Assembly (NCBI GenBank): GCA_039545295.1
Contig: BCIK01000019.1
Coordinates: forward strand, 297,789 to 361,788
Reading direction: 5' to 3'
Origin: Udeniomyces pyricola
Taxonomy: Eukaryota; Basidiomycota; Tremellomycetes; Cystofilobasidiales; Mrakiaceae
DNA length: 64,000 bases
The translations under genes and the position numbers were made by a program. The notes beneath the pieces were generated by a model, which made no database searches, had not been told where the DNA came from, and saw only the letters and a program-made list of their open reading frames with translations. This document shows, one piece after another, positions 12,980-25,852 of the stretch; within the stretch, counting starts at the first letter, position 1; every line of letters begins with the position of its first letter.

Positions 12980-15570
12980 ATGAAATATCTCGAACAGCCT
13001 GAACTCACTCATCTCTCCGAGGTCAGCTCCCAGCCATCTTCCCAATCCATTCCCCCCCCTTCTGCTCGGCCCGTAGTAGAAAGAGATAACATAACTCCTC
13101 CATCCTCGCGCGCCTTCTTCTTCCTGGACTCTCATACCCTTTGTGCTAACCCCCCTACCCACGGTCACCTTTCAATCCAACTACCAGGTCCTCGAGTTTG
13201 AATCAGCCGAATGCAGAGTTCACACACGATTGTCCGTTCTCTGAATCCCCTTGCTGGTCTTATAACAATAATCTTATCGAACGCAGCTGCCAGTGTCGGT
13301 GGCCCCCCCTCATCGCAACCGCTGGCGAAACGAGATTGCTTACTCACTCACCCAAATCCCTCATATCCCTCTTTCTCTCTCTGTCTCTCTCCAACTCCCT
13401 CTCGTCCATTTTCCTCATTCCAGTGAAGTCTACTCGTGCAAATCTGTCTCTCGAGAACGCAAGCTCTTCAAGACGCTCGAGCAGGCTTACTCGCTCGACG
13501 CGGCCGAGCACGATGAGATGCTACTTTCGCTCTCGCCCGAGATGCAGACGTCCTTGGCTGCGGCAGGAGGAGGAAGTGCCAGTATCGGCAGTGGGAATGC
13601 CGCATTCAAGCCGGGAGAGGGCCTGGAAAGTTGCTTTGGCAAGTTGGGCGACAAGGATAATAGGTCAGTTCGTTCATGGTTTCAGTGGGCTTCATGCGAT
13701 GGGAACAGAAGGGGGGGGGGACGTCGTCAAGAGGAACAAGGACGAATAGAAGAGAGATGACTCAAGTTCAACGATTGGACGTAGTCCATATACGTTGAAG
13801 GACGTTCTTGGTCACTTAATTGTCTTGTTTGAGCATGTCCAACCGAAGCAAGACCCAAAAAACTGATGCATAGCCTCCCCCCCCCCCTCCTTCCCCGTCT
13901 TTCCACTTTATCTTCTATCATCTTCCTTCTTTCTTCCCTGGACGGTGATCAGACAAACCTGGTTCTGGCTCATTGCCCTGCTCAACGTCGCTTATCCAGA
14001 CCACGATTTCACGTCTGTCCGACCGGATCATTTTGTACGCGAGAACAGTGTCAACGACGTCTTGCGTCAGTTAAGCGCGACGGTCATGGAACTCAATGGG
14101 GAAGGACCGTATGTAGTCTTTGCTTTCTCTCTTCCAATCTCGTCTCTATTTCGTCCGATAACGGGTTGTGTTTTGGGACTTGAACTCGATTTTGGACGCG
14201 ACGGGTGGCTGGTGGGATCTTGTTTGCTGAACTTTGACGGGTTACGTTCTTCTTCTTCCTTTTTCTTCTTTTCCATCATTTGGTTTGGAATCCAACCCTC
14301 CCTTTCGCCTTTCGGGGTCCTACTTTGGTCTTCTGTGATGGAATTTCAGACGATCGTACGGTTCCTACCCATCCTCGACCAATTCACCGCTTCCTCATCA
14401 CCTCTCCTCGTCCTCTTTCCCTTCCTCCTTCACGACATCCTCCAACCTCCTCTCATCCTCTCACTCAACGACTTCCCATTCCTTCACGCACCCACACTTG
14501 CAAAAACTACTTGACGCCGCTCTCCTCGGCTCGCTCGCCGAGACGGAGGTCTATAGTTATACGCCTGATGCGGACTCGGACCCGCATGCGGAATCGGATT
14601 CGGAGGGCTCGGAGGACGAGGATGAAGATCGAGGGGATGATGGAGGAGAGGATGATGGGATGATGGTGATGGACGATGAAGAAGGGGTGTTTGCGGGTCG
14701 GTTCGATGAGGATTACAAGAAGAGGGGAGGGAGAGGTGGATGGGTTGGAGGCGCGATGGGGGGGTTGAGTAGGGGTGGAAGTGAGGGAGTTGGGTTGGGA
14801 TCAGGGAGCGGAAGAAGACGAAGGGGTAGTAGCAGACGAAAGAAAGGAACTTTTGGGGCGAGGAGAGGGATGGGTAGTGGGTTCAAGGGGAAAGGAAGGG
14901 AGACGGATGAGTCTCAGTCATCGGATGAGGACGATGATGATGATGATGAGAGTGATACGGAAGAGGAGGAAGAAGAAGATTCGGAGGAAGAGTATTCAGA
15001 AGGAGACGATGGGTTCAACCCTCCGAGTTTGGAAGGTCTTCCCCTTGTCGACGATCGAGACTTTACGAAAGGAGGTGGGGGAAGTGGAACGGGTTGTCTT
15101 TGGTACGCATCTCATCTTCTCTCTCTCTCTCTCTTTCTCTTTCTGAAATATTTGCGTAGTTTGGATGAATGTTGGTGATGTGGATCTCGGAGTGCGCCTT
15201 GGGAAATGGAGTCGATACTCATCATCCTATTATTATCATTGCTCTCCTATTGCCTTTTTTTTTGTGCTTCCATATCCTTCTCTCTTATCCTCTCTCTCTA
15301 CTACAAACCTCCTTTTTCCGATAAACCCATGCCGGAACAAACAGGTCCGTCAACTACTTCTTTGTCTCCCGCCGTCAGAAACGGATTCTCTTTGTCTCGT
15401 GCTGGGCCAAGCGACGTAAAGGCGGTCGACGCGCCGCGTTTGTCGGGTCGTCGAGCTTGCTATCGGCCTCGACGAGGCTGTTTGGTGGACTAGGAGGTGG
15501 AGATGCTTATGGAGGTGGGAGTGGGGGAGGAGGGACTAGGAGGGGTTCGAAGGGTGGAGGAGGGATGTGA
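12980..15570 (+). CDS. MAF1: MAF1, repressor of RNA polymerase III transcription
   Basis: Nutrient and stress-responsive protein that binds RNA polymerase III and represses tRNA and 5S gene transcription. Six exons join in phase: 12980-13021, 13188-13231, 13424-13663, 13953-14108, 14350-15102, 15345-15570 (486 aa). The three conserved boxes are present. Box A is MKYLEQPELTHLSE followed by the ECRVHTRFEVYSCK stretch rebuilt across two introns. Box B is ALLNVAYPDHDF. Box C is SVNYFFVSRRQKRILFVSCW near the C terminus. Between boxes B and C lies a long Ser-rich, then acidic (Asp/Glu), then Gly/Arg-rich insert of about 240 residues carrying YSYTPDADSDP, the usual MAF1 YSYNPDSDSDP element. The insert makes this protein longer than human (about 256 aa) or yeast (about 395 aa) MAF1. 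Confidence 0.95.
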
Positions 15571-16363
15571 AAGATGAAGGGGCAAGGAAATTGAGAGGGG
15601 GGGAGGGGGAGTTCGTACTTGTACTTGGACGGTGCTTTCGTCTCCTTACCTAATTCAGAGGTTGTTGTAGGGCATCCAGTTCGGATATATAGATGGAAGG
15701 GTTGAGCTACAGTTTTGATCAGGAGAAGGGGTGGTGCACGTCCTGTTGATGGGCTGTAGCTCGGATCTCGATGATACATCGCGGGGTTCATTGGGACCGT
15801 GACTCGAAAGGATCTTCTTCTTTGCTTTGTGTGGTTTCCTTTTTTTTTATGCTGCTTGGGTTTACTCTGTAATGGCATCATTTGGTTCGAGCCTGGGAGG
15901 TTGTACGTCTTGGATGAGTCGTGAGTGATTTGGATGGGATGAAATTGGATAACAGCTTGACAGATCATCGACGATGAGATGCATGACGTATGGAGTACAC
16001 AGATTAAACGGTATAGATATTTACGCCATGGAGGCAGACATATATGCATACTGATGGATGATGAGTGTACAGTGACTGATGATGGATATATACCGTATTG
16101 ATGCAAGGTAGTAGCTCGATTAGCTGTCATATTATGTATCTACGTACTCGACGATCAGAGGTCTGACGTCACGAGTCGAGTTCATATCGTTAAGCGGGAT
16201 GGATTGACGTGTTCCGATCGTGATATCTCCTTACGATCGAGTTCGATTCTTCCCCAGCTAAGCCCCTTGATCGACTTGATCCTCTTCGTTTTCATTATCC
16301 CTTGACGGACACATCCTCCTCTCTTCCACAACCCACGACTTGTCTTGTAGCTAGTCCTCAACC
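15571..16363. promoter_or_regulatory. Intergenic region between MAF1 and cryptochrome DASH
   Basis: MAF1 3' flank and cryptochrome promoter. Nothing gene-like is supported. It has a T run at 15840-15848 and a C/T-rich leader from about 16290. Confidence 0.5.
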
Positions 16364-19300
16364 ATGTCTCCTCCTACGAAATCCAACGTTCTCATCCTTC
16401 TCTTCCGAAAGTAAGCCCGCTCCTTGTCTCTCTCCCATGTCCAACCTCCTCTTCTCAGTTCTTCTCTCTCTCTCTCCAAGAAGCTCATGATCTCCTCTCT
16501 CTCGATCTCGTCACTTTCCATCCCATCATCACCCTCCTCTCCCTCTTTCCTTCCCATTTCTTCCCTCCCTCTCTTTCACTCATTTACTCACTCACCCTCC
16601 CAGTGATCTCCGACTTCATGACAACCCTTTGCTCTCTCTGAAAGCGCACCAAAACAACAAATTCACCTATGTGCTTCCGATCTACGTCTTTGACGAGCGG
16701 GTCGTCGAACTCTCCGGCTTCGAAGGCTGGCGCCAGGGGACCGAGGGGGAGGCCAAATCGAGACTGAGTGGCGTCTGGAGGTGTGGTGGAAATCGGGTCA
16801 AGTAAGAGTTACTCCTTCTTCCTATCCATCTTTTCGAATGGTATATATATTTATTTATCGGGGGGGGGGGGGGGGGGGGGGGAGGGGAGGTTAGATCAGA
16901 TCGGATCGGAAGGGTGTTATGTCATCACGACGAACAAAAGCCAGATCCAACCACTAACAAAACCCCTCTCATCCTCCTCTTCCCCCCCCCCCCTTTTTCC
17001 ATTTCTCTTATTGCTCACTTCTCATTATCATTATTGAAACTCAGATTCATGACGGAATCTGTGTTTGACCTCAAATCGTCGTTGCAAAAGATCCAATCGG
17101 ACCTCCATGTGGCGTATGGGATGCCGGAAAAGGTTGTGCCGCGCGTCGTCGAGGCGCTCCAGGCTCAGGGCTTGGAGGTCGGCGAGGTTTGGTGCGCAAA
17201 GGAAGTCAGTTTGAATGGATTTTTTTTTTTCTGGCGTCGCTTTGATTCTTTTCTTGTTTTCTCTTCGGAGAGGATTACTAAAAGAAAGAGGAAATTGGAA
17301 AGAAGAAGGATGTTTGTTTTGAGTACTGAATTTTTGTTCTCCCTTTTTGCTTTTTGTACTTTTTCCATTCCCATTCGCCCTTTTTTTTTCTTTTCTTTTT
17401 TCTTCCGTGCGCTGGCTCTCTTTCCTAGGTCACGTCGGAAGAGACCCGAATTGAACGTCGGTTGGGTTCGGCCTTGGACTCCCTCTCTGGCCATGCCGCT
17501 ACCAAACTGAGGCTCATCACGGGCTCGAGGACCCTCGTTCATCCCGAGGACTTGCCGATGAAGTCGCTCGAGGAGTTGCCGGATGTCTTTACGGGTGCGT
17601 TATCGTTTTTGAGCCTACTTTTTTTTTTCTCGCTTTGATCGTGCTTTGTCGACAAAGAGAGGAAAGGGGCAAGCCTTGGGAAAGTGAACGGATGAAGACG
17701 GAAGGAGCTGATCAAGCCATGATTAATTTTTTTTCCTGTCTGTGGGGGTTTCGTTTTTATCTATATTTGAAATTTCTTCTTCTTGACCTCGCATATTTCC
17801 CCCTTCTGGCCTTCTCCTTTTTCTTCTTCATATTTCAGCGTTCCGCAAGATCGTCGAAGGTCTGGGGGACTCGATGATCCGACCTGCCGAGCCCGCTCCC
17901 ACATCCATCCCACCTCTCCCAACCGGAGCCGATTCCCTCCCAACATCCCTCCTCGACAACTTTTCTCCCCCTTCAACCCTAGAGGAAGTTCTCCCGGCAT
18001 TGCTCTCCCCTCTCCCACCTCTTCCCTCTCCTCCTCCTCCTACCAACCATCCTTTCCTCGGCGGCGAACACGCCGCGCTCGAGCGTCTCCATCACTTCAC
18101 AGACCCCAAGAACGCCCATGCTCCCGTCGCGACCTACAAGGAAACCCGAAACGGGTTGGAAGGCGTGGACTTTTCGAGCAAGTTTAGCGGCTGGTTGGCG
18201 ACGGGCTCGATCAGTCCGAGGAAGATTGCCGAGGGGATTCGGGAGTGGGAAGATGCGAATCGGGCGAACAAGAGTAGTTACTGGATGATCTTTGAGTTGT
18301 ACGTATCTTAATAAAGGGAAGAGGGGGGGGGGTGTTCTTTCTCGATCCCACCGAGTGAAAATGACGTCGTACATTTCCGCTTTATTTTGCTGACACTCCT
18401 TTCCCTCTCGCTTTTCCTTGTACTCTGTTCCTATCCTCCAGGCTTTGGCGAGACGTAAGTCTCCGAATCTTTTCTCCTTCTACCGCGTCAAGACTATATT
18501 CGCTTCTTCGACCCCCCCCCCCAACCAAAACCTCCCTTTCCTTTACTCAAACTTGCCTTCTCCCACTTTTTTCTTTCTTTCTTTTTCTCTTCACACAATA
18601 TTTTCTCCGCCCTCTGTTAATCGATCATGCAGTACTTCACTTTTGTTTCACAACGATACGGCACGGCCCTCTTTGTCGAGGGTGGGTTGAACTCGGCGAT
18701 TCGACCGAGGCAACAACCGCCGAAATGGTACTACCTCGACGGACCCGAGTCGAAGGGTCAGGTGAGGTTGAACAAGTGGAGGGAAGGCAAGACGGGCGTA
18801 CCGTACGTGAAAAAAAAATTCTTCTCTTTTCTTCTTTTTTTTTTCGATCCTTTTTATGTCTTCTTTTTTTTTGGTACTCACACTTTTTTTTTTCCTTCTC
18901 TTTCTCACACTCTCTCTCCCTCTTCCCCTTCTTTCTTTTTTTTTTCTTTTCCTTTTTTTTTTCTGTGGGCTGTTCAATAGATTTATCGACGCCAACATGG
19001 TCGAGCTCGCTCTGACGGGTTTCCAGAGCAACCGAGGTCGACAGAACACGGCGTGCTACCTCACGAAGGACCTCGAAGTCGATTGGCGAGCGGGCGCCGA
19101 GAGCTTCGAACAGGATCTCATCGATTACGATACGTTAGTGTTGACTTCTTCTTTCTTTTTTTTGTTGTTGTTGGTTGTGTTGTTTTTGAATCTTGATGCC
19201 GACTTTGTTTGGTACTTTGAACTCATTTCGACATTCGTTCCAATTTTAATTTTTATTTATTTTGGGTTTATTCCCTTCTTCTTCTTCTTCTTTTTTTTTT

Positions 19301-19819
19301 TTGAACAGCTGCTCGAACTGGGGCAACTGGAACTACGTCGCCGGCGTCGGGACCGATCCTCGTGAAGATCGCTACTTCAACCCCATCAAACAAGCCAAAG
19401 ACTACGATCCCTCTGCTTCTTACATCAAAACGTTCCTCCCCATTCTCAAGAACGTCCCGGTGGAACATGCTCATCATCCTTGGACGTTGCCAAAGTCGCA
19501 TGAGGCATGGGCGGATATCGAAGGGTCGGTTTATGAGAAGGCGCCAGAGGTGGAGAGGTCGGCTTGGAGGAGTCAGTATTCGAGGTCGGCTAAGGGAGGA
19601 GGAGGAGGTGGTGGTGGTGGTGGGGGAAAGCCGAAGGGTAAAGGACCGGGTGGAGGAAGAGGAGGTCGAGGTGGAGGAATGGAGCATGGAGATAGGGCGC
19701 ATGGGGAGAGTGAAGGAGGAGGAGGAGGGGGTGGGCATGGTCATGGACATGGTCATGGTCATAGGAGTGGAGGAAGAGGCGGTCGAGGTGGAGGAAGGGG
19801 GGGCAAACAACAACACTAG
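16364..19819 (+). CDS. Cryptochrome DASH (photolyase/cryptochrome family)
   Basis: Blue-light flavoprotein of the CRY-DASH class, known to bind FAD and a folate antenna and to repair cyclobutane dimers in single-stranded or loop DNA. Nine exons join in phase: 16364-16410, 16604-16801, 17045-17204, 17429-17594, 17839-18298, 18442-18454, 18633-18802, 18981-19133, 19309-19819 (625 aa). The N-terminal Rossmann-like part starts with [13 protein letters not shown]. The FAD-binding part includes YWMIFELLWRDYF, the [19 protein letters not shown] stretch, [14 protein letters not shown] and [14 protein letters not shown], all diagnostic of CRY-DASH. A Pro-rich insert (about 220-260) separates the two halves. 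The final 74 residues are Gly-rich with RGG-type repeats and a HisGly repeat. The sixth exon is only 13 nt. Organellar or nuclear location cannot be read from the sequence; there is no obvious N-terminal targeting peptide. Confidence 0.95.
16861..16883 (+). repeat. G homopolymer in a cryptochrome intron
   Basis: A run of more than 20 G inside the second intron of the cryptochrome gene. Similar runs of 12 to 20 G or C occur at 48667-48686, 56815-56834, 58611-58623 and 60721-60738, all outside coding exons. Confidence 0.9.
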
Positions 19820-20808
19820 TCGGAAAAGAGAAAAAGTAGGAAAGAAGATGATCGTTTTAGACATTAGTTGGACATCCACACTCATCACAACCAACAACAA
19901 CCACAACAACAACAAAGTCATTTTTGCAAGCCCGAATCCATATATATATTCGATCATGTTTCCTTCGTATATATACTTTTTTTTATATCTATAAAAATGT
20001 AGCCATAGCTTCTTTCTTTCTTTTTCTCATGGTATCGCTCTTGTCTGGAACAGGTCGCGGGGATTCATTCGTGCATATATACATATATCATATGAACACA
20101 CTCACACGCAGTCATATTATGCAGATGCATATATATATATATATATGTATGTCAAGGACGACGTCGTTTTCACGAATATGGCCATCACGGGTTCATTCTG
20201 CAACGTACAGGACTCTGATCATTGCATCATCGGTCATCCCCAACTGCTGTGAAAGCTATACTATAAGTCGGGCCTGCAGGCCAACACCGGTTATATATAA
20301 TGTATAAGATGCATGTAGATTGATCGGAGAGACGGCTCGAGTCGGCGCGCGCGCACGCACGTACGACCCTGGGGACATTGGGATGGAGTGGCCGACGACG
20401 ACGATCGCGGACGTAGAAGAAGAAGGTATCAACTAAAGGACAATTTCATAATAAAATAAAATAAAAAGAAGAAGAAGAAGAAGAAGAAAAAGGACCACAA
20501 CAACAACAACAACAGTGACAACGACAAGAAAGCGTGGATTCAGAGTCCATGAGTCAATAGATAAATAGAAAAGAGATGATGGGCCGGATCGATTGTGTCG
20601 TGCGTGCGAACGCTCTTCATGACCAAATGGACCTTGTTACGTCGGAAAGTAATTAAAAAGAAAAAGAGACCAACGAAAAAAAAAAAGAGGGGGAGAACTA
20701 TACATAGAACTATTCGTGTAAGTATTATAAGAACGTAGTATAGTTATACGTATCGGTTCGATCTCGACGACACGGATCAAAATCAAATCGATCGATCCCG
20801 ATCAATCA
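19820..20808. other. Convergent intergenic region (cryptochrome / Ser-rich protein)
   Basis: Two 3' flanks. It contains CAA repeats at 19888-19915 and 20500-20514, GAA repeats at about 20467-20490, TA-rich tracts at 19938-19950 and 20130-20146, and a CG-rich GCGCGC tract at 20346. No gene is supported. Confidence 0.55.
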
Positions 20809-23800
20809 TCACGGCTCTTCTTCACCTTGATCATTCACGCCCGTCTCTCCCACGAATAAGCCCCATTCCCTCCCAAGGTCCAAACTTAACCCACAACCAC
20901 TCCCCGGTCGCGGAGTCGTCCCAGCCGCCATATGAGGAGACTTCTTCCTCGACCTCATCGTTGTCGTCGTCGTCGTCATGCCGGCGATCTGCACTCCGTT
21001 GCGCCCCGATTCCTTTTCGCCCTCAAGGAGCGTCGAGAGATGAGTTGCATGGTGGAGAAGACCCGATGAGGTTGAAGGTAACGACAGCGGCGACGACGAC
21101 GTTTGGAAATCCAATCCGAGCGGGGCGAAATGGAGCGATTGAAGTTTCGCCGAGGACGCCAGGAAATGTTGACTGGTCTCGGCTCCTCCTCCCCCTCCCC
21201 CTCCTCCTTCCCCTTCGGGTTGATAGTCGTTGGAGGTGAGAGAGTATTCCGTGGAGATCGTGGCGAGAGGGCAAACGTCGGTTGGAGAAGAAGGTCGGGT
21301 ATGGGTCGGAGAGGCGAACGGAGAGAGGTGATGATGGTGATGATGATTAGGGTGAGAATGGGGAGAGATGAGGTTGCCGTCGTCGCCGTCGTGGTGCGAG
21401 AAGCAGGAGGTGGTCGGGGAGAAGAAGGGTGAAGAAGGAGTCGTAGAGGCAAAGTAGGACGAGGCAGTCATCGTCGACGACGCATCGGAGAGACCTCGAG
21501 TCATCTTCAAAGCAGCACGAAAAAAAAAAAAAACAGTTTCAGTATGCGAATGGCAGATAATGGATGGATTGTGTGCCTATGAAGGAGAAGGAAGGGTGGA
21601 GAAGTGAACGTACGGCGGGTGCGATGTGGATGATGTCGTGGGACGTCATCGACATGAGCGTGGCAGGATCGATGACTGAATCATGTGAATTCACCGCCTC
21701 TCCAACCGGAATGATCTGTTCCTCAACCGTATCGATCCCCACTGACGAGCGAGATGCATACGCCAGCAGTACCTCTCTGACATCCTCTCCTTTACTTTCC
21801 TCATCCGACATCTTCTCTCCCGTTCCTCCTTGATCAAGGCCTGCTGGACTCTCGCTCCTCATCGTCTCGCTCAACGACCTTCCCAAACCATCCTCCTGTC
21901 CATCCCAAGCCACACTCGCAGCCGCACTAAAAGTCACACTCAGGCTGTCCTTGTCTTCTTCCACGACCATGTCGTCTTCACCGTCGAGCGAGGGGCGTCT
22001 AGATGAGGACGGCGAGAAAAGACCGCGAATCGAGGCGTCACACCCACCATTCGCATTTGGTGCGCCAGCGAGAGCGAGGGCAAGTGAGATGCAGGACGAA
22101 GAGGCTGAAGTGAAGGAAGTCGAGGAGTGAAGCGAAGCAAACTCGACCGTCACAGGATGAGGTGAGGACGGTGTAGCGATAGATGTCGAAGTCGTCGTTC
22201 CAGAAGCATCCGAGGAAGCCATGCCCAAAGGACAGAGGGGCGATGTGGGACCTGACTTCGCAGCGTCCGAGACTGTCTTGAGAGAAGCTGGACGAGTGAA
22301 CGATGAATCGACGGATGTCTTTCGGTATGCCGCAGGGAGAGCAGGAACGTCGGGAACTTCCGCCTTGCTTCCTATGGATGATGGCTGTCCCGTCGTGGTT
22401 GTCGGCGATGATGCTCCAAAGATGTCCATAACGCTTTGTCTTCCACCTCCCCCATTCTTGGTCTTCTTGCCCGTTCCAAAGACGCTCGAAAGACTCGCAA
22501 CGGAAAATCGCTTTTGTAGCGTCTTGGTGGTCGCTGGCGGGGGGTCTACGGGACTGCGAGAAGACAGAGTATCGGGCTTCTTGTCTGAGATAGTTGCTGA
22601 TCGGGTTCGGTGAGGAGCAGGTGGGGAGACCGAGGCTAGCGTGGGGTCAACATCAGATGCAGAGGAAGAGAAGTCTGAAGCGTGGGTTCGAGCAAGGATA
22701 TCTGCCGGAAGGGGTGGAACAGGGGGAAGCGGCTCCGAAGCAGAGGTAGAAGAGGCCGTAGGGCCCATAAAGAAACGCTTAAAGGTACGACTGGAGCGAG
22801 CTCGAAGGGATTGTCTTCCCTCCTCGCCTCCTGGCGAGATGGGCGAAGCGGCCGAGGTGGGCCCAACAGATTGTTCGGCCACAGTGGACGAGACAGATGG
22901 CGACTGGGCGAGGTCGGTCGAGATGGAGGGGGAGGCGGGCTTGATGCGCACGGCAGAACGGGATGTGATTGAAGGAAGGTCGAGAGGTGGATTGGAAGGA
23001 AGACCTGAACGCGAGGAGGAAGGCGACGCATAAGGAGCATAGGAAGGAGTATCTTCCATGGTTGGGCTCGTATGTGGACTTGTGACACCATCGGATGGTT
23101 GGATGATCGGGACGATAGGCGCGGGAGAGGAGTTCGAGATGTGGGCGTCGAGGTCGACACTGCTGTCGAGAGGTGGCTCCTGATGGTCGTCTTCCTCGTC
23201 CGGTGGAGGTGGAAAGCCCATCATGGACATGCTCTTGACTGTCAAGATTGTGGACGAGTCCGAATGGGGCATGTGTCGGATGACGGGTCGTTCGAATCGA
23301 ATGGATGATGAAGCGAACGGTTCCGCGTCAGGGGAGTCCTCTTCTGAGACGACGGCGACGATGGCTTCGGTCTCCATTGCGTCGGCGAAAGGCGTGACTT
23401 GTTCGGTATCCTTGACTGGCAACGGAGCAAGGTCGTCCAACTTGGTCAAGCGCGTCGCCTCAACCGACCTTTCCATCTCGACGGACCCAATCCTTACCAG
23501 CGTTGGAGTGGAGGGAGGTGAGTTCGAGGTGTACGTGCTGCTCTTGCGGGGGGATGGCATGACGAATCCGCGCATGATAACGCCCTCTTCGGCGGAAGAG
23601 ATGGATGTGATGGAATTAGACTTGGTGGGAAGTGTAGATGAGGGTGGTGAATGGTCCGGGACTCGAGTGGGTGGTGTAACGGCTATCAGAGGTTCCGAGT
23701 CAGTCAGGATGGAACTGCAGTACATCGAAGGTGATGGGACAGAAGTAGAGGGACCAGCCAAAGACGCGGATTCGGCATCCGCGTTTGCAGGCAGGATATC

Positions 23801-24690
23801 CGCCGTCATAGGCGTGGCTGGAACAGCTCCAAAAACATCTGCGACGGTCGGAGGAGTGGTGGTAGGGGTAGGATCAGACTCCATGACAGGTCGCTCCGGC
23901 AGAGGGTTGTTAAAGGCCACGGAGGCGTCGTCGTTCTTAATGATTGAGAATCGTGACAGGGGAGACGGCCTCGTCGGTAAAGGAGCTGAAGGAGGGTAGG
24001 GAGAGGACTGCTGTAGAATCGATACGGGCCGGCGAGGCGAGACTGGGAAGAGGGTGCAAATAGGAAGGTTGTTTTCTGAAGAGATGGAGGAACGGAAGAA
24101 GGAGGAGATGTAGCGCATCAGCAGTTGGTTCACAGTCTATCATATGTCAAGAGACGACCATGGAAAGAGAAGAGGTAAAGAATCGCACCCTCGGGCGGGG
24201 TCAAGATGACGACCAGCTCGCCGACATCGACCCTCGGTTCGTCTCCTGTATAGAGGCTGCCCTCGCCATCCGAAGAAGAATCAAACTCAAACGTCGAGTC
24301 CCGGAGTCGACCCATGACACCCCCAGCTCTCGAGTGTCGTTTCTTGGTTCCGTCCCTGTTGCTGTTGCTGCTGCTGCCGATATGGACCTTGCCTAGGAGT
24401 CCCCGGGCGAGCTTCTGACGCTCCTTTTCGCGCTCTTTTTCGCGGATCTCGGCAAAGGTTTGCATGGCACGTTGCTGCAGTTTGGTCGGAGAGCAGGATG
24501 AGCCAGAAGAGGCGGCGGAAGTAAACGACGGCTTGGGTGGCGTCGCGTTGCTGGACGATCGAAAGGGGTTCGATGGGAGGTTGAAGGAAGGGCGACGGGA
24601 CCGACGAGGAGGCGTCTCGGGGAGCATGGACGACGAGGACAATGGCGAAGCCTTGGTCGGCGAAAAGGATTTCGTAGGAGAAGAGACCAT
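20809..24690 (-). CDS. Large Ser/Pro/Thr-rich protein of unknown function
   Basis: Not recognised. Three exons join in phase: 24189-24690, 21614-24075, 20809-21504 (1219 aa). The junction after residue 167 uses a strong C/T-rich acceptor ending at 24076; this keeps the 820-codon second exon open. The protein is low-complexity throughout, with Ser/Thr/Pro-rich stretches containing many SP and TP dipeptides. Its N terminus has SPTK repeats followed by a basic patch (PPRRSRRPS). A short ordered-looking segment with a charged helix (about residues 65-90) and the motif VDVGELVVILTPPEE (about 155-169) follows. The C terminus has a His run and a Gly run. The composition suggests an intrinsically disordered, heavily phosphorylated cytoplasmic or cortical scaffold, but that is inference only. 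Confidence 0.8.
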
Positions 24691-25852
24691 ATTGTTTTGA
24701 GATTGATCCTCAGGGAGGACGTCAAGGTTGGGGAATTAACTGAGGATGTGGGAGAGAGGGATACACGAGCGTATATGCAGGTCGAGAAACAGGGGAATCG
24801 AAAAAGGGCCGACGGAGGACCGTTTGGACACGAGGAATCTCTCCTGAGGCAGAGAGTGGTCGAGGGGGTTATCAGTGTTTCTGTACAGGAATGAGGATGG
24901 GTGGATATCGAAGAAGGAGTAAAGACGGGAAAGCAAGAGCAATCGTTCGTTGTCGTAGTCGTCGTTGGTGGGAGAAGGGGGCGTTGAGAGAAAGACGAGG
25001 CTACAAAGAGGAGAGGAGGCGAGTCAACTGGATCGGGACAAAGGGTTCTAGGAATGGGAAGTGATATGAGCTCCGGGAGAGGTCCTCGCAGTCGAGACTG
25101 TCAAGTGAGCTAGCGCTGCGTGGGCGAGGGGTCAAGCCACCGTGGGAGGGAAAGTAAGTACGCCATTGACAGCCCAGACCGGATTGCAATCGGCAGCAAG
25201 CCCGGCGAGGACTTGAATGGATGATGACATCGGTCTCCCAAGCCATTCAATCTATCAGTCCATCCCGACTAGATGAAGCTTAGACCTCCGACGAGGTGAT
25301 GGCTGATGCGACGAGGCCTGGAAGGGTCAGTCAGGGTCAGTCAACGGTTGGCCGTGTGCGTTGATGACTTGAATTGGTTGATGGATGGACGTGACGGTGT
25401 TGGATTGTGGTCTTATGCAGATGGATGCAGGTTGTGCCGTCATGGACTCATTTCCGTTGCAGTGATAGATCATTGTCTTGTATTACTGTATATATATATA
25501 TGTTATAGAATCGTCCACCCATATGATTGTGATGTAAGGGAGGTGCTACATGAATTAGTGTACGCGTATATATATATATATGTATATCTATGGGGTTGTT
25601 GATCAATCATCAATGAAAAATGCCATCTGTACGTCAATCAATCAGTCTTGTCAATCAAGTCGGCTCTGTACCAATCTTAATACGTTGATGATGATGATTG
25701 ATCGATCGATCCAGATTGATCACGATGCATCTCATCCACCACCCAGTGCCCAGTACCCAACGTCCTCATCCACCAAGCTCATCATCGCCCCGCCTGTTCC
25801 AGTCCATTCCACCCCATCCATCTCTCTTTCTCCACTGGCTTTCCAATCCACC
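24691..25852. promoter_or_regulatory. Divergent intergenic region (Ser-rich protein / PRE2)
   Basis: Presumed promoters for both genes. TA-rich tracts lie at 25490-25505 and 25567-25585, and a GATCGATCGATC repeat at about 25700-25712, roughly 145 bases upstream of the PRE2 ATG. I did not find the yeast proteasome element GGTGGCAAA. No gene is supported. Confidence 0.5.

Noticed and set aside
23223..23999. Plus-strand open frame of 258 codons opposite the Ser-rich protein
   Set aside because: Mirror of the Ser-rich coding strand; composition is explained by the antisense reading.
24130..24188. Direct read-through of exon 1 of the Ser-rich protein into the ATAG acceptor at about 24140
   Set aside because: That acceptor puts the protein in a frame that stops soon after. 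The acceptor ending at 24076 keeps the 820-codon exon open.
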